This document shows, piece after piece, positions 18,833 to 28,035 of a DNA stretch of 64,000 nt (positions within the stretch are counted from its first letter, which is position 1; every line of letters starts with the position of its first letter). The stretch lies in NCBI RefSeq assembly GCF_006539145.1, contig NZ_BJML01000001.1:248001-312000 (forward strand), written 5' to 3'. Source of the stretch: Microbacterium testaceum. Its GTDB lineage: Bacteria > Actinomycetota > Actinomycetes > Actinomycetales > Microbacteriaceae. The notes under the pieces are model-generated. The model did not search any database. It saw only the letters and a list, made by a program, of their open reading frames with translations, and was not told the origin of the DNA. The position numbers were made by a program, and so were the translations under genes.

Positions 18833-19390
18833 CTAGATCACGGGCCAGGGCTGCCGGTCGCGCCGGTCGGTACGCAGCAGACCGGCCACCCACAGGTCCG
18901 ACCGGCCGAGCGAATTGACGTGCGCCTGCCGCAGCAGGCCCTCGTAGCGGAAGCCGAGCGAGCGCGCGACGCGCGCCGACCCGAGGTTGCCGACGACGGC
19001 GCGCCACTCGATGCGGGCCAGTTCCGGACGCTCGGGGGAGAAGGCCCAGTCGACCACGGCTCGAGCCGCTTCGCTCGCGATGCCGCGCCCCCGCACGGTC
19101 GACGACACCCAATACCCGATCTCCGGGGCGCCGCTCGGCAGCTTGGCCAGGCCCACCATCCCGACGAGGCGTTGCTCGAGCCGGATCGCCCACGTCGCCT
19201 CCGACCCCTCGGCCCACCAGCCGTGCGCGAGCTCGACGAATGCTTCCGCATCGGCGAGCAGATACGGTGACGGCACCGTCGTGAACCGCTGGATCGCGGC
19301 ATCCTGGCACTCTTCGTGGATGACGGCGACGTCGCTCACGCGCGGCGCCGACAGCTCGAGGCGGGCGGTGCGAAGGATCTCCGGTTCCAT
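18833..19390 (-). CDS. GNAT N-acetyltransferase (RimJ/RimL-like)
   Basis: 185 residues. N-terminal ILRTARLELSAPRVSD is the RimJ/RimL-type opening and EIGYWVSSTVRGRGIASEAA is the acetyl-CoA pyrophosphate-binding motif A (RGRGIAS). RIEWRAVVGNLGSARVARSLGF is motif B. The acceptor is unknown: N-terminal amines of proteins or small molecules are both possible. Single gene; TAGCGT lies 6 nt before the ATG, so it is probably leaderless. Confidence 0.88.
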   Translation of the reverse strand: MEPEILRTARLELSAPRVSDVAVIHEECQDAAIQRFTTVPSPYLLADAEAFVELAHGWWAEGSEATWAIRLEQRLVGMVGLAKLPSGAPEIGYWVSSTVRGRGIASEAARAVVDWAFSPERPELARIEWRAVVGNLGSARVARSLGFRYEGLLRQAHVNSLGRSDLWVAGLLRTDRRDRQPWPVI

Positions 19391-19396
19391 GCGGCC

Positions 19397-19402
19397 ACGC
19401 TA
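19397..19402 (-). promoter_or_regulatory. -10-like hexamer TAGCGT, leaderless GNAT gene
   Basis: It ends 6 nt before the ATG with no Shine-Dalgarno. Confidence 0.55.
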
Positions 19403-19455
19403 CCGGCGGCGGCGGACGGGTCTCGCCCCACCTCGGTGTCGGAGAAACGCGTCGG

Positions 19456-19486
19456 AATCGGATGCCATGAGCCCCGGCATCCGATT
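19456..19486 (-). terminator. Distal hairpin after trpS, GGATGCC type
   Basis: A perfect 11-bp stem (19456-19466 with 19476-19486) around a 9-nt loop. With the next hairpin it forms a double terminator for trpS. Confidence 0.6.
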
Positions 19487-19535
19487 GCGGTGCGGTTATC
19501 CGATTCCGATGCGCCCGCCCCGGCGGCGCAGACGA

Positions 19536-19572
19536 CGACGCCCGCACGAGCCGAGAGGTCGCGCGGGCGTCG
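19536..19572 (-). terminator. Proximal hairpin after trpS
   Basis: A 10-bp stem (19536-19545 with 19563-19572) beginning 12 nt after the trpS stop. Confidence 0.65.
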
Positions 19573-19583
19573 GAGGGGAGGGG

Positions 19584-20600
<1,017 letters not shown>

Positions 20601-20689
20601 GGCGTCGGGCGGCCGGGCGTTCGCCGAGGGATCCGTGCGCCGAGGTGAGACGGGGGAGGGATGCCGACGGACGCCCGCCTCGGCCGGCC

Positions 20690-21538
20690 TCAGGCCCCGA
20701 GCGTGTAGTCGACGATGACGGGGGCGTGGTCGCTCCAGCGAGTGTCGTACGAGGGGGCGCGCTCGACGCTGTACGACGTGACGCGCTCGGCCAGGGCGGG
20801 CGTGGCGACGTGGTAGTCGATGCGCCAGCCGCTGTCGGTGTCGAAGGCCTTTCCGCGCATCGACCAGAACGTGTACGGCCCGTCGACCTCGCCGACGGCG
20901 CGGCGCCCGACGTCGATCCAGCCCAGGCCCGCGCCCGTCGAACCGTCGACGCCCTCGACCTGCTCGCCCTCGGGTCCGAAGAAGCGGTCGAAGTACGCGC
21001 GCTCACGGGGGAGGAAGCCCGCGTTCTTGCGGTTGCCCCGCCAGTTCTTGATGTCGAGCTCGCGGTGACCGACATTGAGGTCGCCCACCACCAGTGCCAG
21101 CTCGCGCTCGGCCTTGAGCTCGACGAGGCGGCGTTCCATGGCATCGAGGAACAACCACTTGGCATCCTGCTTCGGGGTGTCGACCTCGCCGCTGTGCACG
21201 TAGGCGCTGACGATCGTGACGGTCTCGCCGTCGATGTCGAAATCGGTCTCGATCCATCGGCCGGAGGCGTCGAGCGGCTCGGGACCGAGGTGCGTGCGGG
21301 TCTCGACACCGGGGAGGCGGCTGATGATCGCCACGCCCGCGCGGCCCTTCTGCAGCGCCTCGTCGTTGACGATCTCCCACCCCGGCAGGGCCTCAGCCAG
21401 CTGCTCGGCGGTCGCCCGCACCTCCTGCAAAGCCACGATGTCGGCGCCCGAGGCGTCGAGCCACTCGGTCATGCCCTTGCGGACGGCGGCACGGATGCCA
21501 TTGACGTTGACGGAGACGATGCGTACGGAACGAGCCAC
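20690..21538 (-). CDS. xth: Exodeoxyribonuclease III
   Basis: 282 residues, endonuclease/exonuclease/phosphatase fold. Catalytic motifs in order: VNVNGIRAA, VALQEVRA (metal-binding Glu), VVGDLNVGHRELD (Asp and Asn), and the terminal SDHAPVIVDY (Asp-His pair). This is the XthA/ExoA clade acting as AP endonuclease and 3' exonuclease in base excision repair, functionally close to the glycosylase 2 kb away. It starts with GTG, TAGGCT lying 6 nt upstream, so it is probably leaderless. Confidence 0.93.
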   Translation of the reverse strand: MARSVRIVSVNVNGIRAAVRKGMTEWLDASGADIVALQEVRATAEQLAEALPGWEIVNDEALQKGRAGVAIISRLPGVETRTHLGPEPLDASGRWIETDFDIDGETVTIVSAYVHSGEVDTPKQDAKWLFLDAMERRLVELKAERELALVVGDLNVGHRELDIKNWRGNRKNAGFLPRERAYFDRFFGPEGEQVEGVDGSTGAGLGWIDVGRRAVGEVDGPYTFWSMRGKAFDTDSGWRIDYHVATPALAERVTSYSVERAPSYDTRWSDHAPVIVDYTLGA

Positions 21539-21544
21539 CCGTTG

Positions 21545-21550
21545 AGCCTA
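21545..21550 (-). promoter_or_regulatory. -10-like hexamer TAGGCT, leaderless xth
   Basis: It ends 6 nt before the GTG start; no Shine-Dalgarno. Confidence 0.6.
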
Positions 21551-21599
21551 ACGAAGGCCTCCGACATCGAGGTCGCACGCGGCGGCGGCGGGGTACTGC

Positions 21600-22799
21600 T
21601 CAGTCGGGGATGAGCGACACCCGACGCGGCGCGGGGACGTCGGCCCGGGCCCGTGCCAGCTGCTTCTCCGCCGAGCGGAGGGCGCGCTTCGCGCGCCAGC
21701 GCCACGGCCACCGCGACATCGCGAGGTGCTTCTCGGCCTCGCGCACCCCGACCTGGGCGGCGATGACGAGGGCCGCCTGTTCCATCGCGAGTCGGTCCTC
21801 GGGGGAGCGCAGGGGAACGTCGCGGTCACTCGCGGACACGGCGATCCACGCGGCGGAGACGAGGATCACGATCCCGATGAAGCGGAACCACAGCAGGAAC
21901 CCGATGAGCACGGCGAAGGTGGCCAGCAGAGGGTTCGACGGCGTGTAGACGAAGAGGAAGCCGGCGGCGACCTGCAGCACGACCATGCCCGTGGCGCCGA
22001 CGATCGCGCCCGGCCACGTGCGTCGCCAGGTCAGGGTCGTGCCGGTGAGGAAACGGAACAGCGAGGCGAGCGCCACGGTGTTCACGCCGAAGGCCACGAC
22101 GAGCGACACGACCCGCGCGCCGACCGACCAGCCGAGGGTCTCGCGATCCCACCCGATGAAACCGAACACCAGGTCGACGGCACCGGTGGTGATCGAACCG
22201 AGCAGCGCGCCCACGAGGAGGGCGATGCCGAAGAGGAGCGAGGCGACGAGGTCGCGGGCCTTCAACAGCACGTAGTTGCGCAGATCGAAGGGGAGGCCGA
22301 ACGTATCGCGTACGGCTCGGCGGGTGAACGTGACGAACCCGATCGCCGTCCACACGACCACCACGACGGCCACGACACCCGTGATCGTGAGGAGTCGACC
22401 GCTCTCTTGAGCGACGGCCTCGACCTGGTCACGGTCGACGAGGCCGTTCTCGCTGATGATGCCGGGGATGTAGCTGTTGACGATGTGGATGAGGCCGTCG
22501 ATCGCGGTCTTGCTGCCGCCGAGCCAGATGCCGACGCCGGCGAAGGCGAGGTACAGAGCCGAGAACACGGCGAACAGCCCCTGGTAGCTCATGCCCGCGG
22601 CGAGCAGGAACCCGTTGTGCTGCAGGAAGTGCCGCCAGACCCGGATCGGGAACCACTGCGCGATCCGAGCCGCACGGGCGATCGGCTGATCGAGGCGCTC
22701 GCGCACGGCGGTCTGCGCCGCCTCGAGCCGGTCGCGCAGCGACGCGTCGTCGTCGCGCACCGCGGGAAGCGGCCGCGGGTCGTGGCGGGTCTCGGTCAC
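21600..22799 (-). CDS. YihY/BrkB-family inner membrane protein
   Basis: 399 residues. Six membrane helices in the YihY (formerly RNase BN/BrkB) pattern: FLLAAGMSYQGLFAVFSALY opens the first, and TGTTLTWRRTWPGAIVGA and VLIGFLLWFRFIGIVIL mark the later ones. The cytoplasmic C-terminal ~70 residues are highly charged with repeated Arg/Lys (RWPWRWRAKRALRSAEKQ). Function of the family is unresolved; the older RNase BN annotation is wrong. GTG start with TAGGCT 6 nt upstream. Confidence 0.9.
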   Translation of the reverse strand: MTETRHDPRPLPAVRDDDASLRDRLEAAQTAVRERLDQPIARAARIAQWFPIRVWRHFLQHNGFLLAAGMSYQGLFAVFSALYLAFAGVGIWLGGSKTAIDGLIHIVNSYIPGIISENGLVDRDQVEAVAQESGRLLTITGVVAVVVVVWTAIGFVTFTRRAVRDTFGLPFDLRNYVLLKARDLVASLLFGIALLVGALLGSITTGAVDLVFGFIGWDRETLGWSVGARVVSLVVAFGVNTVALASLFRFLTGTTLTWRRTWPGAIVGATGMVVLQVAAGFLFVYTPSNPLLATFAVLIGFLLWFRFIGIVILVSAAWIAVSASDRDVPLRSPEDRLAMEQAALVIAAQVGVREAEKHLAMSRWPWRWRAKRALRSAEKQLARARADVPAPRRVSLIPD

Positions 22800-22805
22800 C
22801 GGGAA

Positions 22806-22811
22806 AGCCTA
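22806..22811 (-). promoter_or_regulatory. -10-like hexamer TAGGCT, leaderless YihY gene
   Basis: It ends 6 nt before the GTG start. Confidence 0.6.
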
Positions 22812-22817
22812 ATGAAT

Positions 22818-22858
22818 GGATGCCGTGACACCCGCGTCGCGCAGAGCTCACGGCATCC
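22818..22858 (-). terminator. Terminator of the sdh operon, GGATGCC type
   Basis: A perfect 11-bp stem (22818-22828 with 22848-22858) around a 19-nt loop, 70 nt after the sdhB stop. Confidence 0.65.
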
Positions 22859-22928
22859 GGGATGTCAGGGCCGCTCACGCCGAACGGCGGGGCGCCGAAG
22901 CGCACCCGCCGTTCGCGAGGGGGAGGGG

Positions 22929-23714
22929 TCAGCGACCGCCGCGGAGGACGGCCTGCTTGACCTCGGCGATGGCCTTGGTGACCTCGATGCCGCGGGGGCA
23001 CGCCTCGGTGCAGTTGAAGGTGGTGCGGCAGCGCCACACGCCCTCTTTGTCGTTGAGGATGTCGAGGCGCACATCGCCCGCGTCGTCGCGCGAGTCGAAG
23101 ATGAAGCGGTGCGCGTTGACGATCGCGGCGGGGCCGAAGTACTGGCCGTCGGTCCAGAAGACGGGGCACGACGAGGTGCACGCGGCGCACAGGATGCATT
23201 TGGTGGTGTCGTCGAACACCTCGCGGTCGACGATCGACTGCACGCGCTCCTTGCCGGGCTCGGGCTTCGAGTTCGAGATGAGGAAGGGCTGCACCTCGCG
23301 GTAGGAGGCGAAGAACGGCTCCATGTCGACGATGAGGTCCTTCTCGAGGGGGAGCCCCTTGATCGCCTCGACGTAGATGGGCTGCGAGATGTCGAGATCC
23401 TTGATCAGCGTCTTGCAGGCCAGGCGGTTGCGGCCGTTGATACGCATCGCGTCGGAACCGCAGATGCCGTGCGCGCACGAGCGGCGGAATGACAGCGAAC
23501 CATCGACCTCCCACTTGATCTTGTGCAGCGCGTCGAGCACGCGGTCGGTGGAGTACAGCTCCACGTCGTAGTCGACCCAGCGCGGCTCGTCGTCGACCTC
23601 GGGGTCGAAGCGGCGGATGTTGAAGGTGACCAGGAACGACTGGATCCCGGTGTCTTCGGGGGTCTCCGCGACCTCGTCCGAGGTGTCGACCTGTTCGATG
23701 ACGGTGGATGCCAT
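22929..23714 (-). CDS. sdhB: Succinate dehydrogenase iron-sulfur subunit
   Basis: 261 residues. Ligands for all three clusters are visible: the [2Fe-2S] set in SCAHGICGSDAMRING...LACKT, then CILCAACTSSCP and CRTTFNCTEACPRG for the [4Fe-4S] and [3Fe-4S] clusters. It passes electrons from SdhA flavin to the membrane quinone site. The ATG at 23714 lies 1 bp after the sdhA stop; the frame is open further but overlaps sdhA. Last gene of the operon. Confidence 0.97.
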   Translation of the reverse strand: MASTVIEQVDTSDEVAETPEDTGIQSFLVTFNIRRFDPEVDDEPRWVDYDVELYSTDRVLDALHKIKWEVDGSLSFRRSCAHGICGSDAMRINGRNRLACKTLIKDLDISQPIYVEAIKGLPLEKDLIVDMEPFFASYREVQPFLISNSKPEPGKERVQSIVDREVFDDTTKCILCAACTSSCPVFWTDGQYFGPAAIVNAHRFIFDSRDDAGDVRLDILNDKEGVWRCRTTFNCTEACPRGIEVTKAIAEVKQAVLRGGR

Positions 23715-23715
23715 C

Positions 23716-25545
23716 TCAGTACTTCCTCTCCAGCGGCGGGTAGCGGAGCTCCCCGGCCTCGTTCTTGGTGAACACCACGGGCTTCCAGCCGAGTTCGATG
23801 TGATCGGCCGGGTGCGACGAGTGGGGGTCGCCCGACAGGTACGCCATGGTGTGCTGCATGTAGTTCTCGTCGTCGCGCGTGGGGAAGTCGTCGCGCATGT
23901 GACCGCCGCGGCTCTCTTCACGGTTCTGCGCGGAGTACACGACGACCTCGGCGAGGTCGAGCAGGAAGCCCAGCTCGACGGCCTCGAGGAGGTCGGTGTT
24001 GAAGCGCTTGCCCTTGTCGTCGACGTGGATGTTCTTGTAGCGCTCGCGCAGATCCGCGATCACGTCCATGACGTGGGCGAGGGACTCGTGCGTACGGAAG
24101 ACCTGCGCGCCCTTGTCCATCTCGTCCTGCAGCGTCTTGCGGAGCACCGCGATGCGCTCGGTGCCGCTGTTGTTGCGCAGGTCCTCGATGAGGCCGCGCA
24201 CCTCGGCGGCGGGGTCTTCGGGGAGCGGGACGAAGTCGGCGGTCTTGACGTACTCGACGGCGTTACGGCCGGCGCGCTTGCCGAAGACGTTGATGTCGAG
24301 CAGCGAGTTGGTGCCCAGGCGGTTGGAGCCGTGCACCGAGACGCACGCGCACTCGCCGGCGGCGTAGAGGCCAGGAACGACCGTGTCGTTGTCGGCGAGC
24401 ACCTCGGCCTTGATGTTGGTGGGGATGCCGCCCATCGCGTAGTGCGCGGTCGGCATGACCGGCACGGGCTCGACGACCGGGTCGACGCCCAGGTAGGTGC
24501 GGGCGAACTCGGTGATGTCGGGGAGCTTCGTCTCGAGGACCTCGGCGCCCAGGTGGGTGCAGTCCAGCAGCACGTAGTCGCGGTGGGGACCGGCGCCGCG
24601 GCCCTCTGCGACCTCTTGCACCATGCAGCGGGCGACGATGTCACGGGGGGCGAGGTCCTTGATGGTGGGGGCGTAGCGCTCCATGAAGCGCTCACCGCTC
24701 GCGTTGCGCAGGATCGCACCTTCGCCGCGCGCACCCTCGGTCAACAGGATGCCGAGACCGGCGAGGCCGGTCGGGTGGAACTGGAAGAACTCCATGTCTT
24801 CCAGCGGCAGGCCCTTGCGCCAGACGATGCCCACGCCGTCACCGGTGAGGGTGTGGGCGTTCGAGGTGGTCTTGAAGATCTTGCCGAACCCGCCGGTCGC
24901 GAAGATGACGGCCTTCGACTGGAAGACGTGCAGCTCACCGGTGGCGAGGTCGTACGCGACGACGCCGGCCACCTGCGTCGTGCCCGCGGCATCCTTCACC
25001 GTGATGAGGTCGAGCACGTAGAACTCGTTGAAGAAGTTGATGCCGAGCTTGACGCAGTTCTGGAACAGCGTCTGGAGGATCATGTGGCCGGTGCGGTCGG
25101 CGGCGTAGCACGCGCGACGCACGGGGGTCTTGCCGTGATCGGCCGTGTGGCCGCCGAAGCGACGCTGGTCGATCTTGCCCTCGGGCGTGCGGTTGAACGG
25201 CAGGCCCATGTTCTCGAGGTCGATGACGGCGTCGATGGCCTCTTTGGCGAGGATCTCCGCGGCATCCTGGTCGACGAGGTAGTCGCCGCCCTTGATGGTG
25301 TCGAAGGTGTGCCACTCCCAGGAGTCTTCCTCGACGTTGGCGAGCGCCGCCGCCATGCCGCCCTGCGCCGCACCGGTGTGCGAGCGGGTGGGGTACAGCT
25401 TCGAGATGACGGCGGTCTTCGCGCCGGGTCCGGCCTCGATGGCCGCGCGCATCCCGGCGCCGCCGGCGCCGACGATCACGACGTCGAACTGGTGGTAGTG
25501 GACGCCGTCCTTGACGATCGAGTCCGAAGCGGTCTGAGTGCTCAC
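23716..25545 (-). CDS. sdhA: Succinate dehydrogenase flavoprotein subunit
   Basis: 609 residues. Dinucleotide-binding [10 protein letters not shown] near 28-37, the FAD-linking histidine region SHTGAAQGG, substrate-site RRFGGHT, and the C-terminal [16 protein letters not shown]. It oxidises succinate to fumarate in the TCA cycle and respiratory complex II. It lies 45 bp after sdhD on the same transcript and 1 bp before sdhB. Confidence 0.97.
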   Translation of the reverse strand: MSTQTASDSIVKDGVHYHQFDVVIVGAGGAGMRAAIEAGPGAKTAVISKLYPTRSHTGAAQGGMAAALANVEEDSWEWHTFDTIKGGDYLVDQDAAEILAKEAIDAVIDLENMGLPFNRTPEGKIDQRRFGGHTADHGKTPVRRACYAADRTGHMILQTLFQNCVKLGINFFNEFYVLDLITVKDAAGTTQVAGVVAYDLATGELHVFQSKAVIFATGGFGKIFKTTSNAHTLTGDGVGIVWRKGLPLEDMEFFQFHPTGLAGLGILLTEGARGEGAILRNASGERFMERYAPTIKDLAPRDIVARCMVQEVAEGRGAGPHRDYVLLDCTHLGAEVLETKLPDITEFARTYLGVDPVVEPVPVMPTAHYAMGGIPTNIKAEVLADNDTVVPGLYAAGECACVSVHGSNRLGTNSLLDINVFGKRAGRNAVEYVKTADFVPLPEDPAAEVRGLIEDLRNNSGTERIAVLRKTLQDEMDKGAQVFRTHESLAHVMDVIADLRERYKNIHVDDKGKRFNTDLLEAVELGFLLDLAEVVVYSAQNREESRGGHMRDDFPTRDDENYMQHTMAYLSGDPHSSHPADHIELGWKPVVFTKNEAGELRYPPLERKY

Positions 25546-25590
25546 GTGTGCAATACCTCTGCTGTCAGGGGAAGAAGGGATGCCGCCGGC

Positions 25591-26049
25591 TCAGGCCGAC
25601 TGGCACACGTCCCACAGGGAGCTGCTCTCGGTCACACCGAGGCAGGGGTCGAAGGTGAAGACGACGAGCGTGCCGAGCAGGATGAGGAATCCGGCCGAGG
25701 CCCACAACGACCCGATGAGGATCTTGCGGACGGTGGCGTTGCCGACGTAGTCGTTGACGATCGTGCGCATGCCGTTGGCGCCGTGGATGAGGGCCAGCCA
25801 CAGCATCAGGACGTCCCACCACTGCCAGAACGGCGAAGCGAGCTTGCCCGCGACGAAGGCGAAGTCGATCTGATGGATGCCCTCGCCGGTCATGAGGTTG
25901 ACGAAGAGGTGGCCGAAGATCAGGACGATCAGCAGCACGCCGGAGGCGCGCATGTAGATCCAGCCCCACTTCTCGAGGTTGGAGCCCTTCTTGCGCACGC
26001 TGGGCGTGCGGGGCGCGGGGATCGTGGCGGCTTCTTGGGCGACGGACAT
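25591..26049 (-). CDS. sdhD: Succinate dehydrogenase hydrophobic membrane anchor subunit
   Basis: 152 residues with three membrane helices (about 32-52, 70-95, 112-133). GVLLIVLIFGHLFVNLM supplies a helix with a candidate haem-ligand histidine and LALIHGANGMRTIVNDYV is the conserved SdhD block. Its ATG overlaps the sdhC stop (ATGA). The Cys-containing C-terminal tail (FDPCLGV ... VCQSA) is a small oddity. Confidence 0.9.
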   Translation of the reverse strand: MSVAQEAATIPAPRTPSVRKKGSNLEKWGWIYMRASGVLLIVLIFGHLFVNLMTGEGIHQIDFAFVAGKLASPFWQWWDVLMLWLALIHGANGMRTIVNDYVGNATVRKILIGSLWASAGFLILLGTLVVFTFDPCLGVTESSSLWDVCQSA

Positions 26050-26483
26050 CAGTGGCTCCCGGTGACGGCGCTGAAGACGTTGATCAGGTGGCGCGGCGTG
26101 AAGCCGAGCATCGTGACGACCCAGAGGCCGAGCACGCCCCACCACAGCTGACGCTGGTGACGCGTGGCCCAGGGCCAGAAGTCCACGAGGATGATGCGCA
26201 GGCCGTTGAAGGCGTGGTAAGCGATCGCGCCGACCAACGCCACCTCACCCAGACCCATGATCGGGTTCTTGTAGGTGCCGATGACCGCGTCGTAGGCCTC
26301 GGGGGAGACGCGGATGAGCGCCGTGTCGAGGATGTGCACCAGGAGGAAGAAGAAGATCGCCACACCCGTGATGCGGTGCAGAACCCAGGACCACATGCCT
26401 TCGCGGCCCCGGTAGAGAGTGCCGCGGGGCCTCTTCGAGGTGGTCTCTTTCACCGACGGCGTGGCACGTGCTGGTGCTGACAC
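26049..26483 (-). CDS. sdhC: Succinate dehydrogenase cytochrome b556 subunit
   Basis: 144 residues with three membrane helices. MWSWVLHRITGVAIFFFLLVH is the SdhC signature with the quinone-site Ser/Arg region and histidine, and YHAFNGLRIILVDF follows in helix 2. I chose the GTG at 26483 because GGGAGG lies 7 nt before it; an upstream ATG at 26522 lacks support. First gene of sdhCDAB. Confidence 0.93.
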   Translation of the reverse strand: MSAPARATPSVKETTSKRPRGTLYRGREGMWSWVLHRITGVAIFFFLLVHILDTALIRVSPEAYDAVIGTYKNPIMGLGEVALVGAIAYHAFNGLRIILVDFWPWATRHQRQLWWGVLGLWVVTMLGFTPRHLINVFSAVTGSH

Positions 26484-26552
26484 GGTCGTCCTCCCTGATC
26501 GAACACGGTGTGGGGCCCGCACGGGCTCCCAGCGTCACACGGGCGCCACTGA

Positions 26553-26558
26553 ATACTA
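26553..26558 (-). promoter_or_regulatory. Possible -10 element TAGTAT for the sdh operon
   Basis: It lies about 70 nt before the sdhC GTG, giving a real leader unlike most genes here. No clear -35 box. Confidence 0.35.
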
Positions 26559-26582
26559 CGTCCGGCCTATGAACGGCGGGGA

Positions 26583-26596
26583 TTAGGGCCACCTAA
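26583..26596. promoter_or_regulatory. Inverted repeat TTAGG-N4-CCTAA
   Basis: Perfect 5-bp arms with a 4-bp spacer in the sdhC-manC divergent region, just upstream of the sdh -10. It resembles a shortened DtxR/IdeR-type box but lacks the full 19-bp consensus. Confidence 0.35.
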
Positions 26597-26601
26597 GACT
26601 C

Positions 26602-26615
26602 TCTCGATATCGAGA
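26602..26615. promoter_or_regulatory. 14-bp perfect palindrome TCTCGATATCGAGA
   Basis: A perfect, A+T-rich dyad in the sdhC-manC divergent region, a candidate operator for a dimeric repressor. The binding protein is unknown. Confidence 0.4.
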
Positions 26616-26685
26616 TATCTGCGGATGCCGATTCGCCGAGCGCCACCGCGCGTCCCGCCTCCGGTGGGCTCGCAGACACGACCGC

Positions 26686-26691
26686 TAGGGT
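26686..26691 (+). promoter_or_regulatory. -10-like hexamer TAGGGT, leaderless manC
   Basis: It ends 7 nt before the ATG. Confidence 0.55.
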
Positions 26692-26698
26692 CGGAGCC

Positions 26699-27817
26699 AT
26701 GGCAGACCCCGCTATCGACGACTTCTACGCCGTGATTCCCGCCGGAGGGATCGGCAGCCGCCTGTGGCCTCTTTCCCGTGCCGACGCACCCAAGTTCCTC
26801 CACGACCTCACCGGGTCGGGCCAGACGCTGCTGCGCGACACCTGGGACCGGCTCGCCCCGCTCTCGGGCGAAGGGCGCATCGCGGTCGTGACCGGCCGCG
26901 CCCACCGCGCAGCCGTCGAGCGCGAGCTGCCGGGTGTACCCGATCACAACGTCTTCCTCGAGTCCGAGCCGCGCGATTCCTCGGCGGCCATCGGCCTCGC
27001 CGCGGCCATCCTCGTCCGTCGCGAGCCCGACGTCATCATCGGCTCGTTCGCGGCCGACCACGTCATCCGCCAGACCCGCCAGTTCGAGTTCGCCGTGCGG
27101 CAGGCCGTCGCGGTCGCGCGCGAGGGATACATCTGCACGATCGGCATCCAGCCCGCCGAACCGTCGGTCGGGTTCGGCTACATCAAACAGGCCGGTGAAC
27201 TCATCGTCGACGGCGCCCCCGAGGCCTACGTCGTCGAGCGGTTCGTCGAGAAGCCCGACCTCGACACGGCGAAGCAGTATTTCGCCGACCGCGCCTACCT
27301 CTGGAACGCCGGCATGTTCATCACTCGTGCCGACGTTCTCCTGGCGGAACTCGCCGTCAACGAGCCGGAGCTCCACGCGGGTCTGCTCGAGCTCGCCGAG
27401 GCGTGGGACGACCGCGACCGTCGCGGCCCCGCCGTCGACCGCATCTGGCCGGGCCTGAAGAAGATCGCGATCGACTACTCGGTGGCCGAGCCCGCCGCCG
27501 AGAAGGGCCGCCTCGCGGTCATCCCGGGGCACTTCGACTGGGACGACGTGGGCGACTTCGCGAGCCTGTCGAAGCTCAACTCCTCGGGGGGTCGGAACGA
27601 ACTCGCGATCCTCGGCGAGGACGCGCGCGTGCTCTCCGACGCCTCCAGCGGCATCGTCGTCTCGCAGACGAAGCGCGTCATCAGCCTCATCGGCGTGCGC
27701 GACATCGTCGTGGTCGACACGCCGGACGCCCTGCTCGTCACCACGAGCGAGAACGCCCAGCGCGTGAAGGGCGTCGTGGACGCGCTCAAGCTCACGGGTC
27801 GAGGCGACGTCCTCTAG
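26699..27817 (+). CDS. manC: Mannose-1-phosphate guanylyltransferase
   Basis: 372 residues; the nucleotidyltransferase domain alone, without the type II isomerase fusion. Signature VIPAGGIGSRLWPLSRADAPKFL gives the GTP-binding loop and activator Lys; FVEKPD and WNAGMFI lie mid-protein, and GHFDWDDVGDF is near the C-terminus. It makes GDP-mannose for mannolipids, glycans and protein O-mannosylation. Single gene with a strong terminator; leaderless start. Confidence 0.93.
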   Translation: MADPAIDDFYAVIPAGGIGSRLWPLSRADAPKFLHDLTGSGQTLLRDTWDRLAPLSGEGRIAVVTGRAHRAAVERELPGVPDHNVFLESEPRDSSAAIGLAAAILVRREPDVIIGSFAADHVIRQTRQFEFAVRQAVAVAREGYICTIGIQPAEPSVGFGYIKQAGELIVDGAPEAYVVERFVEKPDLDTAKQYFADRAYLWNAGMFITRADVLLAELAVNEPELHAGLLELAEAWDDRDRRGPAVDRIWPGLKKIAIDYSVAEPAAEKGRLAVIPGHFDWDDVGDFASLSKLNSSGGRNELAILGEDARVLSDASSGIVVSQTKRVISLIGVRDIVVVDTPDALLVTTSENAQRVKGVVDALKLTGRGDVL

Positions 27818-27839
27818 CGCCGACGCTCGAAACGGTTCT

Positions 27840-27874
27840 GAGACCGGATGCCACACTTCGTGGCATCCGGTCTC
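27840..27874 (+). terminator. Strong terminator of manC, GGATGCC type
   Basis: A perfect 15-bp stem (27840-27854 with 27860-27874) with a 5-nt loop, followed by TCGTTT. Confidence 0.9.
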
Positions 27875-28035
27875 TCGTTTGGCGCGATGTGTGGCGGGGG
27901 CGTGACGCGAGATTGCGTCTTTGTAACCATTGGCGCACGCGGGGGGTCCCGGCACGCAAGCGCGGCGACACAGTAGGTAACGTGACGGGATCGTCCCTCA
28001 AACCCGTTGGGGGCATCCGTCTTGGAGGACCATTC

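Noticed and set aside
21600..22799. Ribonuclease BN
   Set aside because: Old name of the YihY family; the protein is an integral membrane protein with no nuclease motif.
23617..26151. 844-codon plus-strand open frame antisense to sdhA and sdhD
   Set aside because: Mirror frame of genes whose cofactor motifs are complete.
26583..26596. Full DtxR/IdeR iron box
   Set aside because: The arms fit but the 19-bp consensus needs a central AGG/CCT-type core that is missing; kept only as an inverted repeat.
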